From an uncultured Clostridia bacterium (GTDB lineage Bacteria; Bacillota; Clostridia; Christensenellales; Aristaeellaceae), in NCBI GenBank assembly GCA_904420265.1, contig CAJFUU010000149.1, positions 1-5,186 of the forward strand: a stretch of 5,186 nucleotides of DNA, read 5' to 3'. How positions within the stretch are numbered: the stretch's first letter is position 1; the number at the start of each line of letters is the position of its first letter. Below, piece by piece: positions 1-5,186 of the stretch. The notes beneath the pieces are model-generated. The model was not told where the DNA came from. It saw only the letters and a list, made by a program, of their open reading frames with translations, and did not search any database. A program made the translations under genes and the position numbers.

Positions 1-423
1 CTCGTCGCGCGGGCAGTCCTCGTTGCCGGCGAACACGGAGAAGGCGAGGCGGTCCTTGTCGATGCCCAGCCATTCGGGGCTGGTCAAAAACTCCCAGCTC
101 CAGGAGATGGCCTCCTTCTTGAAGTAATCGCCCAGCGACCAGTTGCCCAGCATTTCAAAAAACGTCAAATGGCTGGGGTCGCCTACGTCGTCGATGTCGC
201 CGGTGCGGATGCACTTTTGCACGTCGGTCAGCCGCGTGCCCATCGGGTGCTTCGCGCCCAGCAGGTATGGCACCAGCGGGTGCATGCCGGCGGTGGTGAA
301 CAAAACCGTCGGGTCATTTTCGGGAATCAGCGAGGCGCTGGGAATGACGGCGTGGCCCTTCTGCTGAAAGAACTTCAGAAACAGGCTGCGCAAATCGTTG
401 GCGCTTTTGATGTTGACGTTCAT
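1..423 (-). CDS. alaS: Alanyl-tRNA synthetase, N-terminal 141 residues (partial)
   Basis: Cytoplasmic class II aminoacyl-tRNA synthetase that charges tRNA-Ala with alanine. The frame is open from ATG at 423-421 to the window edge, giving 141 residues; full-length AlaS is usually about 870, so only the start of the aminoacylation domain is present. Visible family motifs are the motif 1 region with LFTTAGMHPL (residues 41-50) and the motif 2 region with QKCIRTGD (69-76, R73 the likely ATP-contacting arginine) and LTFFEMLGNWSLGDYFKK (86-103). The start is fixed by GGAGGA at 438-433, nine bases upstream, and by the T-box leader just before it. The motif 2 loop is shorter than the common bacterial RCVRAGGKHNDLENVG form, reading KCIRTGDIDDVGD instead, so this is a variant AlaS type. 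Identity is secure; the variant assignment is from memory of the family. Confidence 0.96.
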   Translation of the reverse strand, partial: MNVNIKSANDLRSLFLKFFQQKGHAVIPSASLIPENDPTVLFTTAGMHPLVPYLLGAKHPMGTRLTDVQKCIRTGDIDDVGDPSHLTFFEMLGNWSLGDYFKKEAISWSWEFLTSPEWLGIDKDRLAFSVFAGNEDCPRDE

Positions 424-442
424 TTCGTTCCATCCTCCACAT

Positions 443-485
443 CCAAAAAATGAAGCGCCTTTCGCATTCAAGGACGAAAAGGCGC
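443..485 (-). terminator. Intrinsic terminator of the alaS T-box leader
   Basis: On the minus strand GCGCCTTTTCG (485-475) pairs with CGAAAGGCGC (464-455) with one bulged base, followed by a six-U run at 450-445. It lies directly after the T-box sequence and overlaps the segment (CGTCCTTG, around 476-469) expected to pair with the T-box in the antiterminator. This is the off-state hairpin that forms when tRNA-Ala is charged. Confidence 0.92.
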
Positions 486-693
486 GTTTCGCGGTACCAC
501 CCTGATTGGCCTCCCGAAAAAGAGGCCCACTCGCTGCCCGCTAACGGAGGCGGCCCGCCGCGCCATTTCCTGCGCGGTGCCGGCGCTTGCGCGCCCGGGG
601 CGGCACGTTCGCATTTCCGGCGCGGGCTTGCACCAACCGCCCGCTCTCTGAGGCCTGAACGCGAATTTCTTCCCCTTGGCAATTTCTGTTTGC
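443..693 (-). promoter_or_regulatory. T-box riboswitch, alanine-specific, controlling alaS
   Basis: A tRNA-sensing leader: uncharged tRNA-Ala stabilises an antiterminator and lets transcription enter alaS. Read on the minus strand, the T-box signature AGGGTGGTACCGCG lies at 503-490. Its UGGU bulge pairs with an ACCA acceptor end, as expected for tRNA-Ala with discriminator A. Stem I is visible: basal GGGG (675-672) with CCCC (600-597), then UUCGCGUU (665-658) with AAUGCGAA (615-608), and an apical GCGGGC/GCCCGC hairpin (644-639, 627-622) with the AGAGAG and GGUUGGUG elements typical of Stem I. The 3' side of the specifier loop (607-601) contains GCC (604-602), an alanine codon read by a GGC anticodon. 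A Stem III-like hairpin is at 527-508. The leader start near 693 is inferred from the promoter. Specifier, bulge and downstream gene all agree on alanine. Confidence 0.95.
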
Positions 694-699
694 AGGGCG

Positions 700-728
700 A
701 TTATAGCAAAACGCGCCGTCAATGTCAA
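700..728 (-). promoter_or_regulatory. Sigma-A promoter of alaS (perfect consensus)
   Basis: On the minus strand the -35 TTGACA (728-723) and the -10 TATAAT (705-700) are separated by exactly 17 bases. Transcription should start near 693, giving a leader of about 270 nucleotides that contains the whole T-box. A full-consensus promoter fits a gene controlled after initiation by attenuation. It is divergent from the ybaB promoter, with 18 bases between the two -35 boxes. Confidence 0.93.
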
Positions 729-746
729 CGAAAAGCGCGTGAATTC

Positions 747-775
747 TTGCAATCCGGGCGGGAAATTGCTATAAT
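747..775 (+). promoter_or_regulatory. Sigma-A promoter of the ybaB-recR operon
   Basis: The -35 TTGCAA (747-752) and the -10 TATAAT (770-775) are separated by 17 bases. The predicted start near 782 gives a leader of about 30 bases before ybaB with the ribosome binding site inside it. No operator or attenuator is visible in this short leader, so constitutive expression is likely. Confidence 0.88.
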
Positions 776-813
776 AGACCAGCGGAAAACAAATTTTGGG
801 GAGGACTTTTCCT

Positions 814-1158
814 ATGGCAAGAGGCGGATTTCCCGGCATGATGGGCGGCGCAAACATGCAGCAGCTCGCCCGACAGGCGCAAAAACTTCAACAGCAGATG
901 ACCAAGATGCAGGAAGAACTGGACGCGCGCGAATTTGAGGCTGCCTCCGGCGGCGGCATGGTAACGGCGAAGGTCAACGGCAAGCGCGAGTTGCTTTCCA
1001 TTTCCATCAAGCCCGAGGCCGTCGATCCCGACGATGTGGAAATGCTTGAAGATATGGTCATGGCGGCCGTCAACGAGGCTTTGCGTACCGCAGCCGAGAC
1101 GGTGGAACGCGAAATGGGCAAGCTGACCGGCGGCATGGGCATGCCCGGCCTGTTCTAA
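814..1158 (+). CDS. ybaB: YbaB/EbfC family nucleoid-associated protein
   Basis: Small DNA-binding protein of the YbaB/EbfC family. Known members are dimers that bind DNA and associate with the nucleoid; genetic proximity to recR suggests a link to recombination, but the exact role is unsettled. The protein is 114 residues, close to the usual 100-110. It has a Gly/Met-rich N-terminus, a long helix rich in Gln, Lys and Glu (about residues 16-40, MQQLARQAQKLQQQMTKMQEEL), the conserved segment GGGMVTAKVNGKRELLSISI, then PEAVDPDDVEMLEDMVMAAVNEAL, and a GMGMPGLF tail typical of the family. The ATG at 814 is chosen because GGGGAGGA (798-805) sits eight bases upstream; a TTG at 796 would lie under that site. 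It is the first gene of an operon with recR, three bases downstream. dnaX, the usual upstream neighbour in many bacteria, is absent. Confidence 0.95.
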   Translation: MARGGFPGMMGGANMQQLARQAQKLQQQMTKMQEELDAREFEAASGGGMVTAKVNGKRELLSISIKPEAVDPDDVEMLEDMVMAAVNEALRTAAETVEREMGKLTGGMGMPGLF

Positions 1159-1161
1159 ATT

Positions 1162-1758
1162 ATGGCCGAAGTTGAGGCCATTGCCCGGCTGGCCAACCAG
1201 CTTTCCAAACTGCCGGGCGTCGGGCGCAAGACCGCCCAGCGCCTGGCCTACCACATCGTGGGCATGAGCGAAGCGCAGGTGCGCGAACTGGCGGTCGCCA
1301 TCTTCGAGGGCAAGAAGAAGGTTCACCTCTGTCCGGTATGCGGCAACTATACCGACGGCGAAAAGTGTTCCGTCTGCACGGATTCCTCGCGGCGGCGGGA
1401 CATCGTCTGCGTCGTGCGCGATCCCCGCGACGTCAACGCCTTCGAACGCATGCGCGATTACAACGGCCTCTATCACGTACTCCACGGCGTCATCTCTCCG
1501 ATGGACGGCGTGGGGCCGGACGATATACGCATCCGCGAATTGATGTCGCGCCTGGCCGAGGGCGAAATCAAGGAAGTGGTGCTGGCCACCAACCCGGATG
1601 TGGAGGGCGAAGCTACCGCCGCCTATATTTCCCGGCTGATCAAGACCATGGGCATAAAGGTGACGCGCATCGCCCACGGCGTACCGGTAGGCGGGGAACT
1701 GGAATACACCGACGAAGTGACGCTTTCGCGCGCTTTCCAGGGCCGTCGCGAATTCTAA
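1162..1758 (+). CDS. recR: Recombination mediator protein RecR
   Basis: RecR works with RecO (and RecF) to load RecA onto SSB-coated single-stranded DNA at gaps during recombinational repair. The protein is 198 residues, the normal family length. In order it has a helix-hairpin-helix (about 14-33, LSKLPGVGRKTAQRLAYHIV), a four-cysteine zinc finger (C57, C60, C69, C72), and a Toprim domain from about residue 80 (IVCVVRDPRDV; TNPDVEGEATA at 143-153), ending in the conserved HGVPVGGELEYTDEVTL and GRREF. RDPRDV resembles the QDPKDV of Bacillus rather than the E-S/E-P form of Proteobacteria, so the missing Toprim glutamate is lineage-typical and not a defect. No strong Shine-Dalgarno is visible before the ATG, which lies three bases after the ybaB stop, so translational coupling is likely. 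Confidence 0.98.
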   Translation: MAEVEAIARLANQLSKLPGVGRKTAQRLAYHIVGMSEAQVRELAVAIFEGKKKVHLCPVCGNYTDGEKCSVCTDSSRRRDIVCVVRDPRDVNAFERMRDYNGLYHVLHGVISPMDGVGPDDIRIRELMSRLAEGEIKEVVLATNPDVEGEATAAYISRLIKTMGIKVTRIAHGVPVGGELEYTDEVTLSRAFQGRREF

Positions 1759-1805
1759 CGCGGCCATCCGGCATGCTGCAACGGACGCACCGCCGGATGG
1801 CCGTG
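1759..1805 (+). terminator. Stem-loop directly after recR, possible terminator
   Basis: A perfect 12-bp inverted repeat, CGGCCATCCGGC (1761-1772) with GCCGGATGGCCG (1792-1803), extends by one C-G and one G-U pair to 1759-1805, around a 19-base loop. It begins at the base after the recR stop codon. No T-run follows, so it is not a classic intrinsic terminator; it could halt polymerase with Rho or protect the mRNA 3' end. A second small hairpin, GCGGA/TCCGC (1817-1830), is followed by AGGTTTT and is an alternative stop. Confidence 0.45.
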
Positions 1806-2237
1806 CCTGAAGCGGCGCGGATGCGTCCGCAGGTTTTCGCGAAACAGCACGGTATGTCCATGCGCAACGCCGCATAGGCGCGCCGCTGCCGCCGGCTTTT
1901 GGGCGCTGGCCCCCGTGTTTCGCGGATGGCGCTTGTTAGATTCCAACGCCGTGCGTTAGGCAAATCGCTGGCCCCCGCGTTTCACGGATGGCGCCCGGAA
2001 GCGAGGCCCACCCGCCCTTGGGTGGAATTTCCTTCATGGCCTCTTCCCCCGCTGCGCCTTTATTTTGCGCGCAGGCAAAATCAACAGCGTGCGGCGATAC
2101 CTCAGCAAATGCGGAGAGCGCTTTACCAGCGTACAAAACCCATGGGTGGGCAAAGGCGTTGGCGGCCTGCCGTTGTCGCCTCGCGGAGCGCAAAATCGTG
2201 GTTTGCCTTGTTCTGTGAGAAAGAACGGCTTTGGTCG
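1806..2237. other. Non-coding stretch with scattered hairpins
   Basis: I see no supportable gene here: the open frames lack ribosome binding sites and recognisable domains. It contains the 29-bp direct repeat pair (1904-1994) and two compact inverted repeats: CCACCC/GGGTGG (2008-2013 with 2020-2025, six-base loop) and ATTTTGC/GCAAAAT (2062-2068 with 2075-2081, six-base loop). Neither is followed by a convincing T-run on either strand, so they are not called as terminators. The stretch runs into the 196-bp array. Confidence 0.6.
1904..1994. repeat. Two-copy 29-bp direct repeat (1904-1932 and 1966-1994)
   Basis: The two copies begin CGCTGGCCCCCG and end CGGATGGCGC, differ at two of 29 positions (GTGTTTCGC versus GCGTTTCAC in the middle), and are separated by 33 bases. 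Similarity stops sharply at both edges. On the minus strand the segment reads GCGCCATCCG...GGGGGCCAGCG. With two inexact copies this is best described as a short dispersed or duplicated repeat. Confidence 0.8.
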
Positions 2238-3017
2238 TCTCCCAGACGCGTAGAACCGTCGGGGTATGTCCATATTTCTGCGGCGCTTCGAATAAATCGG
2301 CCCAATCCATCGGTACGCCGGGCGAAGCCATTTCCCAAACGGCATGCCTTTGGCGCTTACATCCTGGCGGAGTGATTCCACCGTTTCGAAAGCAACTTCG
2401 ATGGCATGGCAATGCCCTTCGATGTGCCGAATCTTTCCATGCGCGTGGAATCTTCGGGGGTTGGCCGCCGTTCCCGCGGCGCTTCGAATGAATTGGCCCA
2501 ATCCAGCGGCGCGCCGGGCGAAGCCGTTTCCCAACGACATGCCTTTGGCGCTTACATCCTGGCAGGGCGGTTCCACCGTTTTGGAAGCAACTTCGCAAGC
2601 GCGACGCATCCATTTGCTATGCCGAATCTTCCCAGGCGCGTGGAATTTTGGGCGCATTACCGCCGTTCCCGCAGTGTTTCGAATGAATCGGCCCAACTCA
2701 GCGGGTGCGCCGGGCGAAGGCGTTTCCCAACGGCATGTCTTTGGCGTTTTCAGCCTGGCGGGACGGTTCCACCGTTTTAGAAGCAACTTCGAAGGCGTGG
2801 CAACGCCTGTTCGCTGTGCCGGTTCTTCCCAGGCGCGTGGAATTTTCGGGGCATTACCGCCGTTCCCGCAGTGCTTCGAATGAATCGGCCCAATCCAGCG
2901 GGTGCGCCGGTCGAAACCATTTCCCAACGGCATGCCTTTGGCGCTTACATCCTGGCGGGACGGTTCCATCGTTTTGAAAGCAACTTCGAGGGCGCGGCAA
3001 CGGTCGTTCGCTTTGCT
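2238..3017. repeat. Degenerate tandem array, period about 196 bp, about four copies
   Basis: Using the anchor CTTCGAATGAATCGGCCC, copies begin at 2286, 2482, 2677 and 2874, so the spacings are 196, 195 and 197. A partial unit end precedes the first copy (about 2238-2285, TCCCAGACGCGTAGAA aligning with TCCCAGGCGCGTGGAA of the other copies), and the fourth copy loses similarity near 3017. By hand, copies 3 and 4 agree at 102 of the first 116 positions. Well-kept blocks include TTTCCCAACGGCATGCC, CGGTTCCACCGTTTT, AAGCAACTTCG and ATTACCGCCGTTCCCGCAGTG. A segment about 115-145 bases into the unit is much more variable. The period is not a multiple of three and drifts by single bases, so no frame stays in register; stop-free frames here reflect GC richness. 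Function unknown. Confidence 0.92.
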
Positions 3018-3158
3018 TACAGGCTCTTTTCTGCGCGTTCCATCGCCCTTTTCCCGTTCGTGCGGAAGTTTGGATGCGTCCAAGCGTCTGCATTTGCAGG
3101 GCACGTTCGCCGCCATCCATCCAGATTTGCTCCGGCGGCGTGCGTTGGAAGCGCCCTT

Positions 3159-3164
3159 TATAAT
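3159..3164 (+). promoter_or_regulatory. Candidate -10 box for trxB
   Basis: TATAAT at 3159-3164 lies 36 bases before the trxB ATG and would place the start near 3171. At the expected 16-18 base spacing upstream the sequence is GC-rich (around 3135-3142) and has no recognisable -35 box; TTGGAA at 3145-3150 is too close to serve. The call rests on the exact -10 match and its position alone. The bases between the array end (3017) and here show no gene. Confidence 0.45.
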
Positions 3165-3200
3165 CTCTTTCCCGGCGACACTATCTTTCAGGAGGAAAAA

Positions 3201-4091
3201 ATGTACGATGTTGCAATTGTTGGAGGCGGTCCGGCGGGTTTGACGGCGGGACTGTATGCGGCGCGCGCGGGCTGGAAAACGGTGCTGCTCGAACGCGGCC
3301 TTCCGGGCGGACAGGCGGCCACGACCGATCGCTTGGAAAACTACCCCGGCTTCCCCGAAGGCGTGGGCGGCCCGGAACTGATGATGGCCTTCGCCGATCA
3401 GGCGGCGCGCTTTGGCATGGAAACGCGCTATGCCAACGTGCGCAAAATCGACCTTGAGCACAAACGCCTGACGTTGGACGACGGTGAACTGGAGGCCCGG
3501 GCGCTGATTCTCGCCCTGGGCGCGACGCCGCGCAAGCTGGACGTGCCCGGCGAGGCGGAAAACATCGGCCGGGGCGTAAGCTATTGCGCCACCTGCGACG
3601 GCGCTTTCTACCGCGGCAAGCGCGTGGCCGTAGTGGGCGGCGGCGATACGGCGGTGGAAGACGCCCTGTATCTTTCGCGCTTTGCCCATGTCACGCTCAT
3701 CCATCGGCGCGACCGGCTGCGGGCGATGGGCGCGCAGGTAGAAAAACTGCGGCAAAACAGCCAGGTGGAAATGCTGCTGGGTTTCACGGTTTCCCAAATT
3801 GAGCGCGATGCGGAGGGCCTGCTTCTGCGCCTGTCCGGTGATCGGACGCTGCGCGCAGACGGGCTGTTTGTCGCCGTGGGCGTCGTGCCGCAGACTGGAT
3901 TGCTCGCGGGCGCGCTGTCTCTGGACGACGCAGGCTATATCCTCGCGGGGGAAGACACCAAAACTTCCGTTCCCGGCGTATTCGCCGCGGGCGATTGCCG
4001 CAAAAAACCGCTGCGGCAAGTTTCTACCGCCGTGGGCGATGGTGCAACGGCCGCCTATATGGCCAGCGCTTATCTGGAGTCGCTGCACTGA
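3201..4091 (+). CDS. trxB: Thioredoxin reductase (NADPH, FAD-dependent)
   Basis: Cytoplasmic flavoenzyme that reduces oxidised thioredoxin with NADPH. The protein is 296 residues, slightly shorter than the usual 305-320 of low-molecular-weight TrxB. Domains in order: the FAD-binding Rossmann start VAIVGGGPAG (4-13) and GGQAATTDRLENYPGFP (36-52); the inserted NADPH domain with redox-active CATC (C129, C132, in SYCATCDGAF), VVGGGDTAVEDA (144-155) and HRRDRLRA (168-175, the NADPH-preferring HRRxxxRA pattern); then the C-terminal FAD segment PGVFAAGDCRKKPLRQVSTAVGDGATAA (258-285). The ATG at 3201 is fixed by AGGAGG at 3190-3195, five bases upstream; the open frame extending back into the repeat array has no such site. 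It stands alone, with no thioredoxin gene beside it, and ends before a strong terminator. Ferredoxin-dependent flavin thioredoxin reductases are close relatives, but the intact NADPH motifs favour TrxB. Confidence 0.96.
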   Translation: MYDVAIVGGGPAGLTAGLYAARAGWKTVLLERGLPGGQAATTDRLENYPGFPEGVGGPELMMAFADQAARFGMETRYANVRKIDLEHKRLTLDDGELEARALILALGATPRKLDVPGEAENIGRGVSYCATCDGAFYRGKRVAVVGGGDTAVEDALYLSRFAHVTLIHRRDRLRAMGAQVEKLRQNSQVEMLLGFTVSQIERDAEGLLLRLSGDRTLRADGLFVAVGVVPQTGLLAGALSLDDAGYILAGEDTKTSVPGVFAAGDCRKKPLRQVSTAVGDGATAAYMASAYLESLH

Positions 4092-4135
4092 AAACATGCG
4101 CGCCGCCTGCCTCCAGGCCCGGAAATAAAAGCATC

Positions 4136-4180
4136 GCGCCGCCTTGCCGCAAACCGTTCGCAAGGCGGCGCATATATTTT
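4136..4180 (+). terminator. Intrinsic terminator of trxB
   Basis: A perfect 12-bp stem, GCGCCGCCTTGC (4136-4147) with GCAAGGCGGCGC (4160-4171), with a 12-base loop and the T-rich tail ATATATTTT (4172-4180). It lies 44 bases after the trxB stop. On the minus strand the stem is followed within a few bases by TTTTATT (4129-4123), so it may also stop transcription coming from the right. Confidence 0.9.
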
Positions 4181-4792
4181 CTGCCGGCAACTGTGGAGAT
4201 GGCCGGGTTGGCGCAAAACCATTGCATTTGCTTTTTGAATGGATGCAGAAAACCGCAAGCGTTCGTTGTTCCCGGCGCAATAAACGGCCAGGCGTCTGCG
4301 CGCCGCGCCGCCCGCAATGCATCCAATTTTCTTCTGCCGCCAGAAAAATGGTCGGAACGTGCAGTTTGCGCAAACAATTCCCAATAAGAAGCATAATACT
4401 TCTTTCGTTTTCAATGTTCGAAAGGCACATTGCCGGGTTTCAAGCATACGGCTTTGCAGCAAAGCGCCTTCGCCCGGCCAGTGTATTTATGGAAAGGCCA
4501 CAAAACGATTTGGCGAAAAGCGGCGCAGAGGAACTATGTTGACCAAAGCCCGGCCTGCCAGAGCAGAAGGCCCCTTTCAGGCGCTTTTTCTCAAAACGGG
4601 AATGGCGCTTCCCCGGTGTTGAGACGAATCCATCAATTTCCGCGGATTGTCTCTGTCCGCGAAGCACAAATGCTGACAAGATCGACAGATTGCCAAAGCG
4701 ATGAGAAAACCCGCAAGCCAAAGAAGCAAACTTGCAGACAAGGAAACTTGCCTGGCTGCAAGCGACCGCATACTGCAAGCGCGGATGACAGG
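4181..4792. other. Non-coding stretch, no gene recognised
   Basis: About 600 bases without a supportable gene. The open frames on both strands have no ribosome binding site at their starts, no family motif, and overlap each other in several frames. Visible structure is minor: an 8-bp inverted repeat TGGATGCA/TGCATCCA (4240-4247 with 4318-4325) enclosing a GC-rich segment, AGAAG/CTTCT around CATAATA near 4387-4403, and a CGCGGA/TCCGCG dyad near 4642-4663. AGGAAACTTGCCTGGC at 4741-4756 resembles the start of the downstream 147-bp unit and may be a decayed fragment of it. Confidence 0.55.
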
Positions 4793-5186
4793 GAAACTTC
4801 GCCTCGGGCGGAGTTTATCGCCCCGCGCCTGCATTTGATGTTCCCGCAGAGCCTGGCAAGTGCGTTAAGGAAGATGAAATTGCTTCTGCTCCGTTTTATC
4901 AAGGCAGTCTTTGCGCTTGCGGGGTTCGTCTGCGCTCTGTAACTTTGCCGGGCGATGGAGTTTGTCGCCCCGCGCCTGCATTTGATGTTCCCGCAGAGCC
5001 TGGCAAATCATCAAGGGAGAAGAAATTGCTTCTGTCCCCGTTTTGCCAGGGCAGCTCTTGCGTTTGCGGGTTCGTCTGCGTTCTGGAACTTCTCTGCCTG
5101 GCGAAGTTTGCCGCTTCACACCTGCGTCAGGCAAGCCGGCAGGCCCGGCAAATGCATCGTAGGGAGCAAAATTGCTTCCAATTTTC
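4793..5186. repeat. Tandem array, period about 147 bp, at least 2.7 copies, cut by window edge
   Basis: Units start near 4793, 4940 and 5086 (spacings 147 and 146) and begin with a GAACTT-like motif followed by GAGTTT-TCGCCCC. The first two copies share the 20-base block GCCTGCATTTGATGTTCCCG and then CAGAGCCTGGCAA almost without change; the third is more diverged (GCCTGCGTCAGGCAAGCC) and is truncated at the window end. All copies carry the block AAATTGCTTC near the middle. The unit has no similarity I can see to the 196-bp array on the other side of trxB. The period shift by one base argues against coding. Confidence 0.88.
4999..5050. other. Extended hairpin inside the 147-bp repeat unit (second copy)
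   Basis: Outer arms CCTGGCAAA (4999-5007) and TTTGCCAGG (5042-5050) are perfect complements. Inside them GGGAGAAG (5015-5022) pairs with CTTC (5029-5032) and TCCC (5035-5038), with two bulged bases, around the loop AAATTG. The core reappears in the third copy as GGGAGC/GCTTCC around AAAATT (near 5162-5179) and more weakly in the first copy as GAAG/CTTC. Which strand is transcribed, if either, cannot be told. Confidence 0.65.

Noticed and set aside
450..938. 162-codon plus-strand frame over the T-box region
   Set aside because: It lies antisense to a well-defined riboswitch and crosses both promoters and the start of ybaB in another frame.
769..1875. 368-codon open frame on the minus strand over ybaB and recR
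   Set aside because: Antisense shadow of two clearly real genes, and it overlaps the alaS-ybaB promoter region.
1904..1994. CRISPR array
   Set aside because: Only two repeat copies with two mismatches, one intervening segment, no cas genes in the window, and no clear dyad in the repeat.
2344..2883. 179-codon plus-strand frame across the repeat array
   Set aside because: Successive copies are read in shifted frames (period 196, 195 and 197), so the repeated DNA does not give a repeated protein. No ribosome binding site is present.
2871..3200. Upstream in-frame extension of trxB to a start at 2871
   Set aside because: It would add 110 residues encoded by the repeat array before the FAD motif. 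TrxB family proteins begin directly at that motif, and AGGAGG at 3190-3195 marks the ATG at 3201.
3018..3200. Riboswitch or T-box upstream of trxB
   Set aside because: No T-box signature, no known aptamer motif and no terminator hairpin with a T-run between the array and the ribosome binding site.
2034..4430. 798-codon open frame on the minus strand
   Set aside because: It runs antisense through all of trxB, its terminator and the 196-bp array. It reads the repeat units in different frames, has no ribosome binding site or domain, and reflects the lack of stops in GC-rich DNA.
4865..5134. 89-codon minus-strand frame within the 147-bp array
   Set aside because: Two units happen to be in frame (147 is 49 codons) but the next step is 146. 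There is no start signal, and the peptide is an Arg/Lys-rich low-information sequence.

Overview
The window looks like chromosomal DNA from a GC-rich Bacillota (Firmicutes), probably an uncultured gut-type Clostridia lineage. The evidence is a T-box riboswitch in front of alaS, a RecR that matches the Bacillus form almost motif for motif (for example HGVISPMDGVGPDDI), sigma-A promoters close to consensus and GGAGG-type ribosome binding sites. The lineage is an inference and was not tested by any search.

Layout. At 1-423, on the minus strand, lies the 5' part of alaS (alanyl-tRNA synthetase), cut by the window edge. Its leader (443-693) is a complete T-box with an alanine GCC specifier, a UGGU acceptor-end bulge and an intrinsic terminator, driven by a perfect TTGACA-17-TATAAT promoter. 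Back to back with it, a plus-strand promoter (747-775) drives a two-gene operon, ybaB/ebfC (814-1158) and recR (1162-1758). A stem-loop begins right after the recR stop codon.

From about 1800 to 3180 no gene can be supported. This stretch holds a two-copy 29-bp direct repeat (1904-1994), isolated hairpins, and a degenerate tandem array with a period of about 196 bp and roughly four copies (2238-3017). The period is not a multiple of three and the spacing varies from 195 to 197, which argues against coding. Then comes trxB (3201-4091, thioredoxin reductase) as a single gene with its own ribosome binding site and a strong intrinsic terminator (4136-4180). From 4181 to the end there is again no supportable gene. 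A second, unrelated tandem array with a period of about 147 bp starts near 4793 and runs off the window; each copy carries a hairpin core.

Functionally the genes are housekeeping: tRNA charging under T-box control, recombinational repair (RecR, with the nucleoid-associated partner often encoded beside it) and thiol redox balance. The least explained content is the two long non-coding tandem arrays on either side of trxB. They may be structured or dispersed repeats typical of this genome; no function can be assigned from sequence alone.
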